Source: a virus | Reading direction: 5' to 3' (one strand) | DNA: 35,009 bases | Virus record (IMG/VR): IMGVR_UViG_3300025759_000302 | Coordinates: 1-35,009 of that record | Part shown: positions 8,421 to 16,229 of the stretch, piece by piece | Position numbering within the stretch: the first letter of the stretch is position 1 | Layout: every line of letters begins with the position of its first letter | Made by a program: the position numbers and the translations under genes | The notes under the pieces: generated by a model | The model's database searches: none | Told to the model about the DNA's origin: nothing | Seen by the model: the letters and a program-made list of their open reading frames with translations, nothing else

Positions 8421-10307
8421 CTACCTTCTACCATCTGGTCGCATATCAAACCTCGGTGAACCTAACTGCCATGCTACACCCGCGGCGGTAGACTCTACCT
8501 TGATAACCATCTGCCTACCCCTCACACGCACATAGACCTGCCCGGTAAACTCCTCAATAGGCACCGTAGCTGTACGTGTTACTGTAGCTGAACTGTTGCC
8601 ACCAGTAGATGCAGGTGACGTATAACCCGCACCTGAGTTTTTGAGTGGGGATAGGGTCATAGATATAGCCGGGGAATCTGTGCTGGACCCATCAAAGGTA
8701 ACGTCAGGCAGCATCCGGTTAATAAACATAAACTGATGCCCATCGTCTAAATCAAACTCAGAAGAAGTAACATAAGCTGTAATAGGTACTGGGCTTACCC
8801 CTTCATTGTCATCGGTTCCAACTTCATGGTAGACCAACTTATTATTGTAGGTTGCCGCTATCGGATTGTCTCTTAGCCCGCTATCTAGCCATGCAGTACG
8901 TGCCATTGTGCCGTAGTACCAAATGTTTTCCACATAGTTATATACAACGTATTTGTCGATAGTGTCAGAGCCCGCAGATGGGTAGAACCACCAGACTTCG
9001 TGGAACTCTTCTAACGTACCGCACGCAACCTGAGCGTACTGAGCATCATTAAAATCGTTAAAAACAAATTTACGTACATTACAAATAAGCGGTTTAACTG
9101 TACCGTCGTACATATAAAACTTGCCTCTACCCATCCAGAAAGCAGCCGCACCTACATACGCTGTAGCGTTTTGGCTGGCGATGGAAATATTGTCTCCAAG
9201 GAGCTGTGCCCCCCACACTTCCGGCGCACCGAGATACTGAAAGCCGTACAGGGCTGAGTCAGTCCATACTAGAATCTCTTGTCGTGCCTGTGCGGCGGTA
9301 ACTATTTCACTACCATGAGATAAACGCAAACTGCCCGCTTGGTTCGTAGCTGCTGGGGTCCAGTTGGCAGCATCTTCTTGGTCAGACCAACGTACTAGCA
9401 TTGGGTCTATTGGGGCAGACCCTGCTTCGTTAGCGCCAAAGGCAAACACAAACCGGCTTATATCAGACACAAATATAGAGTTAACTATGGTAGGTACATC
9501 AGAAGCACCAGCTAATGAGGATAAATAAACAGCTCTGGTACTAACCGTGTTTGTCGCATCCCAGTAATAAATATCCCCATATCTATTAGCAAAAATTAAA
9601 TCTTCTCCAAAATTAGCTTGGCTCCAAAGCCTAATCTGTACGCTGGCTGAACCACCGATACCCCATGTGCCAAAACCAAAATACCCACTACCCCAACCGA
9701 CTGCTGGTGTGCTTATCTCCCCACCTATGTTTATTTGGTAGGCTCCAACAACAGAAGCTCCACCATTGCCTGTGTCACTAGCGTTTGCAAGTACCTCAGC
9801 TCCAGAGGTGTCTTTGGCTTCTATCGTGTATGTATCGTCATCAATTAGGGAAGCTATTTGGTATTCTTGGTTAAGGACCGTGGCAGTAATATTCCCACCT
9901 AAAGAAACAGCGCCGCTGTAAGTAACAAAATCTCCAACAATCGCCCCATGTGCAGTATCGGAAACAGTAAGGGTAGCATCGCCGTTAACAGCAGCAAAGG
10001 TTACATCTCCTGCTGCGGTAGTAGCTCTAATAGGGGTTATGTCGTAGTAGGCAGTACCACGCTCAATGTAGAATTTTAAATTTGTCCCAACACCGACAAG
10101 ATTTTTACCGTCAAGAGTTACCCAGTTCCAAAGAGAACGGCATACGCCAAGAAAAGTGTATGTAGAAATACGCTCCCAACCGCCTATTTTTTCGGGGGAG
10201 CCTTGTCGGAACCGGATTTTATCGGACTCATACCAGCCGCCTTCAGTGGTATACCGCGTGTTTTCTCGGTTAACTCCGGGGCGTATTTGTATCTTCTTGT
10301 ATGGCAT
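8421..10307 (-). CDS. Probable tail nozzle / beta-propeller tail protein
   Basis: The start is the ATG at 10307, with AAGGG upstream; 628 residues. The N-terminus (RPGVNRENTRYTTEGGWYES, then DKIRFRQGSPEKIGGW) is a signature I know from large tail proteins of P22-like and marine podoviruses. The body contains blade-like repeats rich in Trp, Tyr and Gly, for example YGDIYYWDATN, FWMGRGKFYMYDG and YNYVENIWYYG, typical of beta-propellers such as the P22 gp10 or SU10 nozzle type. The role would be to close the tail channel below the adaptor. Family assignment is from memory of motifs; a structure prediction would settle propeller versus another beta fold. Confidence 0.68.
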   Translation of the reverse strand: MPYKKIQIRPGVNRENTRYTTEGGWYESDKIRFRQGSPEKIGGWERISTYTFLGVCRSLWNWVTLDGKNLVGVGTNLKFYIERGTAYYDITPIRATTAAGDVTFAAVNGDATLTVSDTAHGAIVGDFVTYSGAVSLGGNITATVLNQEYQIASLIDDDTYTIEAKDTSGAEVLANASDTGNGGASVVGAYQINIGGEISTPAVGWGSGYFGFGTWGIGGSASVQIRLWSQANFGEDLIFANRYGDIYYWDATNTVSTRAVYLSSLAGASDVPTIVNSIFVSDISRFVFAFGANEAGSAPIDPMLVRWSDQEDAANWTPAATNQAGSLRLSHGSEIVTAAQARQEILVWTDSALYGFQYLGAPEVWGAQLLGDNISIASQNATAYVGAAAFWMGRGKFYMYDGTVKPLICNVRKFVFNDFNDAQYAQVACGTLEEFHEVWWFYPSAGSDTIDKYVVYNYVENIWYYGTMARTAWLDSGLRDNPIAATYNNKLVYHEVGTDDNEGVSPVPITAYVTSSEFDLDDGHQFMFINRMLPDVTFDGSSTDSPAISMTLSPLKNSGAGYTSPASTGGNSSATVTRTATVPIEEFTGQVYVRVRGRQMVIKVESTAAGVAWQLGSPRFDMRPDGRR

Positions 10308-10316
10308 ACATAACCC

Positions 10317-10748
10317 TTACCAATCTTGATATTTACCAGAGACAATCATCTCAGCGACTTCGTTGGCTCTAGCAGGAGTCTGTTTCGCATACAAGCTGTC
10401 CAAAAGGTGCGGGCCAGCTAATTCGTAGTTACCCTCAGCCATTTCGGCTAAGAAGTTTTTGAATTTTAAAAGTTTAGTGATTCCAAGCTGAAAACACAAG
10501 TTAATCATAGCATCCCTACGGGCATTATCTAGGTCAGAAAACCACGCAAACGACTTACCTAGCTCGTTAATGCACCGGGTCACATCGTTAGTAAGTAGGT
10601 AGTCAATCTCGTCTTCTGATAGCCCTAGCCCCACATCTTCTTTGATACAGCGCCCAACGCCAATAGTTTCATAACCAAGGTGGTCAAGATAAACGTGGTT
10701 CTTTACCCCTTCATGCCTTCGTAGTATCTGTAATATTCTGTCGCTCAT
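10317..10748 (-). CDS. Endolysin, T4-type lysozyme (GH24)
   Basis: The protein hydrolyses peptidoglycan glycan strands at lysis. With the ATG at 10748 it has 143 residues, with AGGA seven bases upstream; a TTG at 10754 would add two residues. The T4 lysozyme catalytic triad is present with exact spacing: Glu13 in RRHEG, Asp22 in YLDHLG and Thr28 in ETIGVG (T4: E11, D20, T26). The rest follows the family (GLSEDEIDYLL, RRDAMINLCFQLG, ARANEVAEMI). There is no signal peptide or SAR helix, so access to the wall needs the holin encoded immediately upstream. Length is slightly below T4 lysozyme (164) and typical of compact phage members. Confidence 0.93.
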   Translation of the reverse strand: MSDRILQILRRHEGVKNHVYLDHLGYETIGVGRCIKEDVGLGLSEDEIDYLLTNDVTRCINELGKSFAWFSDLDNARRDAMINLCFQLGITKLLKFKNFLAEMAEGNYELAGPHLLDSLYAKQTPARANEVAEMIVSGKYQDW

Positions 10749-10750
10749 TG

Positions 10751-11224
10751 TCAATCCTGCTTCTGTGAGGCGCCAAAGTAAAAAGAAATAACTGCGCTAA
10801 CAAGTCCACCTAAATAGCCAAGTACAAGGTTAATCAGCTCCATAGAATTTTGCTCAGGAGGCATTATAGTGACCATAGCAATGTAAGCACAGAAAAACAG
10901 TACCATTAATATACCGATAAACTTAGCAGTCCAGTCTTTGGCAAAGTGTTTACGGGCATCCTGCTTGTCTTGGGCCTCAAGGGCAAAAACATCGACTTTT
11001 AGTTCCGCCATTTTTGATTCAAATTCAAGCTCGGCTTCGCGTATTTTTGCTAGGTCTTCGGGACTTGCTGCCTGTACAGCCTGCTCAATACTGCGTTCGT
11101 CTTCTTTGCACCCAAGAGCCTGTGAGATAACTTTAGCGGCTGCGCCCCCTACAGGGCCGCCCAGTGCCGCACCGATTGTAGGTGCTACAGCACCCACTAG
11201 ATTTTTAATTGCACCGAATTTCAT
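10751..11224 (-). CDS. Holin, GTA-type 3TM family
   Basis: The protein has 157 residues. It has an N-terminal Gly/Ala-rich amphipathic segment (5-34, with GAALGGPVGGAAAK), a long charged helix (45-98) containing DKQDARKHFAKDW, and two clear membrane segments (about 102-121 and 130-151) ending FYFGASQKQD. This order, with the charged helix before the membrane hairpin and a YFG-S/A-S end, matches the family described as holin of three TMs for gene transfer agent release. It overlaps the preceding small membrane gene by ATGA and lies directly upstream of the lysozyme, the classic holin-endolysin order. It would form the inner-membrane lesion that releases the endolysin. Confidence 0.85.
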   Translation of the reverse strand: MKFGAIKNLVGAVAPTIGAALGGPVGGAAAKVISQALGCKEDERSIEQAVQAASPEDLAKIREAELEFESKMAELKVDVFALEAQDKQDARKHFAKDWTAKFIGILMVLFFCAYIAMVTIMPPEQNSMELINLVLGYLGGLVSAVISFYFGASQKQD

Positions 11225-11346
11225 AGGACCCCCAGTACGATAATTAGTATAAGTATTCCAAGAAATAAACTGCCGCTTTGCAGGTCAGACATATAGCAGA
11301 GGCGGTAAGTAACCTTTTTACCTATTGTTTTTATTAGTGTTTTCAT
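11221..11346 (-). CDS. 41-residue single-pass membrane protein in lysis block
   Basis: A short gene begins at ATG 11346 inside the stop of the upstream gene (ATGA overlap) and ends at TGA 11221-11223, overlapping the holin ATG. The protein starts basic (MKTLIKTIGKKVTYRL) and ends in one strong membrane helix (residues about 26-41, SLFLGILILIIVLGVL). Basic N-terminus in and helix at the C-terminal end fits a small inner-membrane protein, perhaps a holin partner, antiholin or pinholin-like factor. The perfect tiling with both neighbours is the main evidence that it is real; there is no recognised family. Confidence 0.65.
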   Translation of the reverse strand: MKTLIKTIGKKVTYRLCYMSDLQSGSLFLGILILIIVLGVL

Positions 11347-11558
11347 CGCTTGTCTACTTTGTTGTCTAGTCTTTTAAAGATAGCTCCTAGCAGTTCTTTT
11401 ATTTCATGTATGTCGTCTTTATAGTCGTCTTTACGTACATAGTCGATATGGACCTCTTTCTCTAAGGACTTCACCGCGTCATAAATAGTTTTGAGCACCC
11501 AACCAGTACCGGCAGCGATGACACTAAATCCTAAGTTTATAATTGATTGTTGGTCCAT
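11343..11558 (-). CDS. 71-residue membrane-anchored coiled-coil protein, holin-accessory-like
   Basis: Residues 8-27 (NLGFSVIAAGTGWVLKTIYD) form one membrane segment. They are followed by a charged helix with HIDYVRKDDYKDDIHEIKE and LGAIFKRLDNKVDKR, which looks like a coiled coil. The build recalls XhlA/hemolysin-type and other small lysis-accessory proteins, and similar proteins occur beside lysis genes in marine phages. It is two bases from the 183-residue membrane gene upstream and overlaps the 41-residue membrane gene downstream. A role in holin timing or membrane positioning is inferred from this setting. Confidence 0.72.
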   Translation of the reverse strand: MDQQSIINLGFSVIAAGTGWVLKTIYDAVKSLEKEVHIDYVRKDDYKDDIHEIKELLGAIFKRLDNKVDKR

Positions 11559-11560
11559 AA

Positions 11561-12112
11561 TTACCTCAAAGGGTTACTGACTGCATCAAAGGCTTCCCAT
11601 AAATCGTCGACTTCCTGTGCAAAGCGTTCAACATCTTCTGCAAATTCTTGTACGGCTTCTAGCGTATCCTCTGAAAGCCGCTGGTTTACTGTAACTGTTC
11701 TTTCAGCTTCCTCTATTCTATCTCGTAAATCGAGTAATTGCTGCTGTTGAGTCATAATTGTTTGAAGATTAGTTGCAAGCTCGGCTAATCGACCTTGTAG
11801 CTGAGATATATCCTGCGATTCTAGCTGGTCTTCCATTACTGCAATCCTAGTATCCAACCTAGTTCCAGTACCCCCCAAGTCCTGCTTCATGTCATCAAGT
11901 TCAGTACGTAGTACGGAAAGCTGTTCCTGTAAAGGAGCAATGTCTGGGATAGAAAACTCATCAACCGAGCTTTCCAGCGAATCTATCCGACCAAAAAACT
12001 CAGCAACCGCCCATATGCCCCCAACAACCGGGGTCAAGATGGATAAAGCAACAACAATCCAAGCACCCTTGAGCTTGAAGCCGCCAACTTTAACCTCAGC
12101 ATCATCAAGCAT
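11561..12112 (-). CDS. Membrane-anchored long coiled-coil protein in lysis block
   Basis: This 183-residue protein starts at ATG 12112, sharing the A of the upstream TAA (TAATG). The N-terminus is VKVGGFKLKGAW followed by one membrane helix (about 17-42, IVVALSILTPVVGGIWAV). The remainder is almost wholly heptad-like and rich in Leu, Glu, Gln and Asp (about 45-180), which suggests a long parallel coiled coil. A single N-terminal membrane anchor plus periplasmic coiled coil is the general plan of an inner-membrane spanin, and spanins sit beside holin and endolysin; however, no lipoprotein partner was found, so spanin is only one option. A structural scaffold for the holin is another. Confidence 0.7.
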   Translation of the reverse strand: MLDDAEVKVGGFKLKGAWIVVALSILTPVVGGIWAVAEFFGRIDSLESSVDEFSIPDIAPLQEQLSVLRTELDDMKQDLGGTGTRLDTRIAVMEDQLESQDISQLQGRLAELATNLQTIMTQQQQLLDLRDRIEEAERTVTVNQRLSEDTLEAVQEFAEDVERFAQEVDDLWEAFDAVSNPLR

Positions 12113-12879
12113 TACAGCTTGTTGCCTTCGTAGATAGACTGACCTACGCCCATTACATCAAGTGCAGATTTAATGTCGTTTTGGAAGAAGTTCATAAAGC
12201 CCATAGACTCATTAGTTTGCGCCCAAGTCAGCATCAGGTGGTCAGTAGATTGCGTGTAGGTTGCAGTTGTTTCAAATAAAGAAACATTAAAGTCTTGGCT
12301 CTGCTGGTCAACAGTCTGAGTAATAAAATCGTTCTGACTAGCCTGTATAAACGCAGCAGCCATCTGAGAGTAAGTCTGTACTGATTCCAAAGACTCATTA
12401 TATTCCAGCACCTGACCTTGAGTAATCTCCAGTGAGTTATCAGTCACATAGCTCTGTAGAGCAAGCTGGGTTTCGGTAGTGGCGGCTTCAGATGCCATGT
12501 TAAATACTGTGATAACTTGTGACATTGTACTTGTCGCATCTACAAAGTCATCAATGGCAAGGCTCATCTGTTCAAGCGCAACATCCGCTTGGTCTTGGAA
12601 AAACATCTGCGCATTGTAATAGGTAGCCGACTGGACATCTGCCAGTGCAGAATTATAAGCATCCATCTGAGCTTGAGATATAATGCCGGAGTCAATCGTA
12701 TTAGACTCAGCAATCCCACCAATACCAGCATAGTAAGCAAGACCACTGACAGCATACTGTCCAGCATCCATCGTAGTGATGAGCGAATTACTCGCATTAA
12801 CAAGGTCTGAGATTTCATCAGCGTATGCTTGTCCTGAAACGCTCAGAGATACTGCGAGTGTCATTAGTATTTTCTTCAT
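12112..12879 (-). CDS. Secreted helical protein with Sec signal peptide, function unknown
   Basis: ATG 12879 (255 residues) is preferred because AGGGG lies at good spacing; a TTG at 12885 would add two residues. The N-terminus is a textbook Sec signal: KK, a hydrophobic core (ILMTLAVSLSVSG) and an AYA-type cleavage site before DEISDL. The mature part has no Cys, is rich in Gln, Ser, Ala and Met, and appears all-helical. It overlaps the upstream gene by 62 bases in another frame and the downstream gene by one base. Export across the inner membrane during infection is implied, so outer-membrane disruption, superinfection exclusion or a periplasmic role in lysis are possible. No family recognised. 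Confidence 0.72.
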   Translation of the reverse strand: MKKILMTLAVSLSVSGQAYADEISDLVNASNSLITTMDAGQYAVSGLAYYAGIGGIAESNTIDSGIISQAQMDAYNSALADVQSATYYNAQMFFQDQADVALEQMSLAIDDFVDATSTMSQVITVFNMASEAATTETQLALQSYVTDNSLEITQGQVLEYNESLESVQTYSQMAAAFIQASQNDFITQTVDQQSQDFNVSLFETTATYTQSTDHLMLTWAQTNESMGFMNFFQNDIKSALDVMGVGQSIYEGNKL

Positions 12880-13426
12880 CTTCAACCCCTATGCCAAGCA
12901 CGGCATCGTAAAATTCTCTGTCCTGCCGATAGTTTGGTATCAGCAGCTCTGGGTCACGCCTCATCGCAAAGTACGCTTGCCGACCTACCATCAGGCTACC
13001 TCTAACCATGACAGGGCAATAAGTTCCTGCTTTAAACATTGCCGCCCAGTTCTCGTCTGATTGGCACAACCTTGAGATGGCAGCAATCTGCATACCTAAA
13101 TCGTTTAAAGCTCTAGCGTCACGCCTGCGATTACATTCATCATCCTGCTTGTAACCACCGATGCTAAAGCCTAGTACGTCTAGCTGTATCCCTGCGCCAG
13201 TACCAATTAAGCAGCTATCTGAGCCGTTAAATATATAGCTCGGCGTGATAGCGGAGGGTACGGGAGTTACCCGTGATGCGCTGCCAGCCCCATTAAAGTT
13301 ATTAACTACGGAGTTGTCAGGGTTTTCGCTATTTACTGTACTATTGACGTTGTTGGTGTTTAAGTCACCAGTCTGCTGCCCCAGCGCAATGCAGGGTATC
13401 AATAGAAACAGTAATATCCATTTCAT
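12818..13426 (-). CDS. Secreted Cys-containing protein with signal peptide, marine-phage family
   Basis: The protein has 202 residues. Residues 1-16 (MKWILLFLLIPCIALG) form a signal peptide with likely cleavage before QQTGDLNTNN. LIPC resembles a lipobox, but Pro before the Cys makes lipidation doubtful. An Asn-rich linker precedes a conserved domain with NGSDSCLIGTGAG, GFSIGGYKQDDECNR, ISRLCQSDENW and AGTYCPVM; its four Cys could form two disulfides after export. I recognise this domain from marine phage genomes, where it is unassigned. It stands at the head of the lysis block, and its 3' end overlaps the next exported protein, so the two may act together in the periplasm or at the outer membrane. 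Confidence 0.72.
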   Translation of the reverse strand: MKWILLFLLIPCIALGQQTGDLNTNNVNSTVNSENPDNSVVNNFNGAGSASRVTPVPSAITPSYIFNGSDSCLIGTGAGIQLDVLGFSIGGYKQDDECNRRRDARALNDLGMQIAAISRLCQSDENWAAMFKAGTYCPVMVRGSLMVGRQAYFAMRRDPELLIPNYRQDREFYDAVLGIGVEDEENTNDTRSISERFRTSIR

Positions 13427-13430
13427 TCAT

Positions 13431-13634
13431 CTATTCGTCTTTAAGAGACTCAGTTAGCATATTAACAAAGGCACTCTTGCCGACCTGTAGCTGGTCAAGG
13501 TTGAATCTTGCACTCTGAAGTTTTCTATCCAAGTCAGTAATATGGTTTACCATAGCCTGTTGCTCTGGTGTCATATCTTCAAGCGTGTATTCTTTGTCAT
13601 CAATCGTGATGGGTGTCTTTTTATCTTTTCCCAT
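13431..13634 (-). CDS. 67-residue conserved coiled-coil protein (DUF6447-like)
   Basis: The gene has a strong AGGAGA ribosome site before ATG 13634. The protein has a short beta hairpin (TPITIDDKEYTLEDMTPEQQ) followed by a heptad helix (VNHITDLDRKLQSARFNLDQ). This matches, from memory, the small family named DUF6447 that is common in phages and proteobacteria. It resembles an assembly chaperone or tail-fibre accessory and follows the fibre genes directly, but no function is established. Confidence 0.7.
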   Translation of the reverse strand: MGKDKKTPITIDDKEYTLEDMTPEQQAMVNHITDLDRKLQSARFNLDQLQVGKSAFVNMLTESLKDE

Positions 13635-13657
13635 TGTGATTCTCCTGTTAAGTTAAA

Positions 13658-13960
13658 TTACCAAGGTAAGCCACTTGCGCTGACTGGATTCTCCAGAGCG
13701 TCAATCTGTGCCTGCAAGTTAGCTTCAATAGTGTCAACATCAATGCCTTCAGAAGCCTGTACCCAGCCGATAACAGTAGCTTCATCAAGGCTGTCATAGG
13801 CTACAAAGCCATCAGCAGATGCGTCAGGGCTAAAGCCTACAGAGCTATAGTTGGTTGCTGAGTTATCGCCACTGGTCAGGGTAGCTCTCCAGTGAGCTGT
13901 GGTGACTCCACCATCAGCCGTGTTGCGTTCTAGTTGTTCGATTGTCCAAACTGTTGCCAT
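13658..13960 (-). CDS. 100-residue conserved marine-phage protein next to fibre genes
   Basis: The start is at ATG 13960 with AAGGAG upstream. The sequence WTIEQLERNTADGGVTTAHW at the N-terminus, GFSPDASADGFVAYDSLDEA in the middle, and ANLQAQIDALENPVSASGLPW at the C-terminus are hallmarks of a small family found widely beside tail-fibre genes in marine phages. It appears to have a beta domain followed by a short helix. A fibre accessory or virion decoration role is inferred from location only. Confidence 0.72.
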   Translation of the reverse strand: MATVWTIEQLERNTADGGVTTAHWRATLTSGDNSATNYSSVGFSPDASADGFVAYDSLDEATVIGWVQASEGIDVDTIEANLQAQIDALENPVSASGLPW

Positions 13961-13964
13961 TAGA

Positions 13965-14984
13965 CTATGCTCCTTCTAAGGTTTCTATTCGAGCTTTAAG
14001 GTCATCAATAATCGTTTGCTGTTCTTGGATGGCTTTCATAAGTACAGCTATTGTTTCTGTGTATTGAATACCAAGTTTACCTGTTCGCTCATCTGTAGTT
14101 ACTACTTCTGGGAAGTCATTTATCCAGTCTTGCGCTATAAAGCCTATTTTCTTATCTTCATCGCCAATTAAATTATATTTAACAGTTCTAATACTAGATA
14201 TTTTGTTTAAAACACTTCCAATATCTTCTATGTTTTCTTTGAGAGTCTCATCGGAGCCAGATGTCCATGAAGAACCATTAGCAGCTAAATAAACCCCAGC
14301 TCCTGTTCCACCAGTTACTCCGGGTATAACATAAAAAGGTGAAAAAGATGATACAGTTCCAAAACCATAGCCGTAGGTTGAGTTAGTATTAACTACACTA
14401 AATCTAGCACCGCTTCCATTTTGATTAGTAGTAGTCCCGAGCAGCAAGTTTCCAGAAGGGTCAAGCCGCATACGTTCTCCGGTATTGGTATAAAACCCCA
14501 TAGTTTCTGCTGCTACGGCTAAAATTTCTGTTCCCCCATCCATTTTAAAACCACCAGAAGCTCTTACCTTACCCCCAACATAAACTTTATCGCCAGAACC
14601 GCTAGTATCATTGATAAGCAGGTTTCCAGAGGTGTCGATGCGCATACGCTCTGTGCCGCCTGTAGTAAACAAAACAGGTTTAGAAGTTACAGAGCCTATT
14701 TGTGTAACTGTGCTAGTATCATAAATTAGCGTTTCTCTAGCTCCTGCTCTGCCTAGCTCCAAAGCTGCAACATTAGTTCCGCTAGAATTAATCATGAAAG
14801 CAGATTCACCAGATGCAGAACTTATGCCGACAATTGTACCTGTATAGGCACGACTAAATACATCAGGGCTGCTAGTGCCTATGCCGACATTTTGACTTGA
14901 GTCAATAGTGATAGCAGTAGCTGTGCCATTGTCAGTGATGTTAGGAGTGCTTGATAGCTCTTGTGGTACTGTTGTTTTTGCCAT
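13965..14984 (-). CDS. Tail fibre with C-terminal S74 intramolecular chaperone and coiled coil
   Basis: This 339-residue protein begins with a module (LSSTPNITDNGTATAITIDS, about 10-30) shared with the next fibre gene upstream. NVGIGTSSPD (32-41) and MRIDTSGNLLI-type repeats form the beta-rich shaft. The C-terminal S74 (endosialidase-type) domain begins near residue 235: SGSDETLKENI supplies the catalytic Ser244 and Lys249 five residues apart, followed by KIGFIAQDWINDFPEVV. It ends in a trimeric-looking coiled coil (IQEQQTIIDDLKARIETL). In this family the chaperone folds the trimeric fibre and then cuts itself off at the Ser. AGGAGA precedes the ATG. Confidence 0.88.
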   Translation of the reverse strand: MAKTTVPQELSSTPNITDNGTATAITIDSSQNVGIGTSSPDVFSRAYTGTIVGISSASGESAFMINSSGTNVAALELGRAGARETLIYDTSTVTQIGSVTSKPVLFTTGGTERMRIDTSGNLLINDTSGSGDKVYVGGKVRASGGFKMDGGTEILAVAAETMGFYTNTGERMRLDPSGNLLLGTTTNQNGSGARFSVVNTNSTYGYGFGTVSSFSPFYVIPGVTGGTGAGVYLAANGSSWTSGSDETLKENIEDIGSVLNKISSIRTVKYNLIGDEDKKIGFIAQDWINDFPEVVTTDERTGKLGIQYTETIAVLMKAIQEQQTIIDDLKARIETLEGA

Positions 14985-14993
14985 GTGATTCTC

Positions 14994-16229
14994 CTAAATT
15001 ACTGCAATAATAAATGCTAGTAGTTCTGAGTAGCGTACACCCATGCGGTCTTTTCTAACTGCGCCTTCTGGTGATTCTTCTTCTGTATTGTATATGTCTG
15101 TTCGAGTATAGGCTTCTTTAGCTTCTACAGCCTCAGTGACAACATTGCCATCTTCATCAAGAACAGCATCTTGAGCCTCAACAGCAGGAACATCAGTATA
15201 GGTTTCCCACCATTCGTTGTGAATAAACATTGCATATCTACCAGCGTCTAAGCCTTCAGCTTCAAAAGCAGCTTTCAGGTCTTGTGCGATAATGCCAAAG
15301 TGAATACGGGCATCGTCACCTTTATCAGCTACAGCATCTTTCCAGCGAAATTTGCGTAACAATGCTTTAGCAGATACAGCGACATTCTGTTCAGCTTGGC
15401 TGAGTTCTTCAATGTCCTGTTTCTCGCGTTCGTCAGAAGTTTGAATAGTTCCGTTGGCGGCGTATATATCCTTCCATCTGTTAGTCGCATTACCAAAGCT
15501 AATAGCGTTATCCCTTGCTGCGCCACCTGTTCCTCTTGGTACAATAGCATCTACACTAGAGGCAAACAAAAGCGTAGTATCGCCTTCCCCAATAAAGCCT
15601 GAGCTTATCGTCACTATTCCAGAGGAGTCGATTTGCATGGCAGTATTTCCATCTACATTAAAGTAGATATTAGTAGATGCGCCAGTATTGCCATCATCAG
15701 CACTAATACTTAAATCAGCTCCATTATTAATAAATCTATGATATACGCCACTTGCTGCATTAAGTCGCAAAAGTGAGCCGGGTGTCCCAGTATTAATATC
15801 TACTGTTCTATAACTAGCAGCAGTGTTTATGGTTCCACCACCAAGAGCAATATTGCCAGAGGAGTCGATAGACATTCTGTTTGTAAAAGTTGCAGTTGTA
15901 TCTGCTGTTCCGCTAGGCGCATTGTAAAAGCTCATGCCGCCACCACCAAATTCAAGATAAGCGGCAGTATTGGTTGTTTTATAAGTTAATGCGCCACTGT
16001 TATTACGATAGAGATTATTTGCAAGGAACGTATTACCGCCAAATTGGTCATATAATGCGCTATGCGTACCGACATCTAATGCGTAGTCAGTAAAAGAAGT
16101 TCGCCATGCGCTTGGAGTTGAGCCAATAGCCACGAATCCTGAGCTGTCAATCGTCAACGCTGTAGCTGTACCATTATCATCAATACTCGGAGTTGATGAC
16201 ATAGGCTGTGATACTTTTGTTAATGCCAT
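14994..16229 (-). CDS. Tail fibre with a second, divergent S74 chaperone domain
   Basis: The protein has 411 residues and starts at ATG 16229, with GGAGAA upstream and the upstream stop overlapping (TAATG). Residues 10-30 (MSSTPSIDDNGTATALTIDS) match the downstream fibre's N-terminal module. Beta-rich repeats (FTNRMSIDSSGNIALGG, NTAMQIDSSGIVTISSG) form the shaft. The S74 domain starts at about residue 260: TSDEREKQDIEEL has Ser265 and Lys270, then RIHFGIIAQDLKAAFEAEG and VRYSELLAFIIAVI at the end. It lacks the terminal coiled coil of its neighbour and carries an extra acidic insert (about 345-390, with DAVLDEDGNVVTEAVEAKEA). It probably contributes to the receptor-binding tip and is released from its chaperone after trimer formation. 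Confidence 0.87.
   Translation of the reverse strand: MALTKVSQPMSSTPSIDDNGTATALTIDSSGFVAIGSTPSAWRTSFTDYALDVGTHSALYDQFGGNTFLANNLYRNNSGALTYKTTNTAAYLEFGGGGMSFYNAPSGTADTTATFTNRMSIDSSGNIALGGGTINTAASYRTVDINTGTPGSLLRLNAASGVYHRFINNGADLSISADDGNTGASTNIYFNVDGNTAMQIDSSGIVTISSGFIGEGDTTLLFASSVDAIVPRGTGGAARDNAISFGNATNRWKDIYAANGTIQTSDEREKQDIEELSQAEQNVAVSAKALLRKFRWKDAVADKGDDARIHFGIIAQDLKAAFEAEGLDAGRYAMFIHNEWWETYTDVPAVEAQDAVLDEDGNVVTEAVEAKEAYTRTDIYNTEEESPEGAVRKDRMGVRYSELLAFIIAVI

Noticed and set aside
12818-13426. Lipoprotein (o-spanin) reading of the 202-residue exported protein from LIPC
   Set aside because: Pro before the Cys does not fit a lipobox, and the protein is large for an o-spanin; a normal signal peptide ending ALG fits better.
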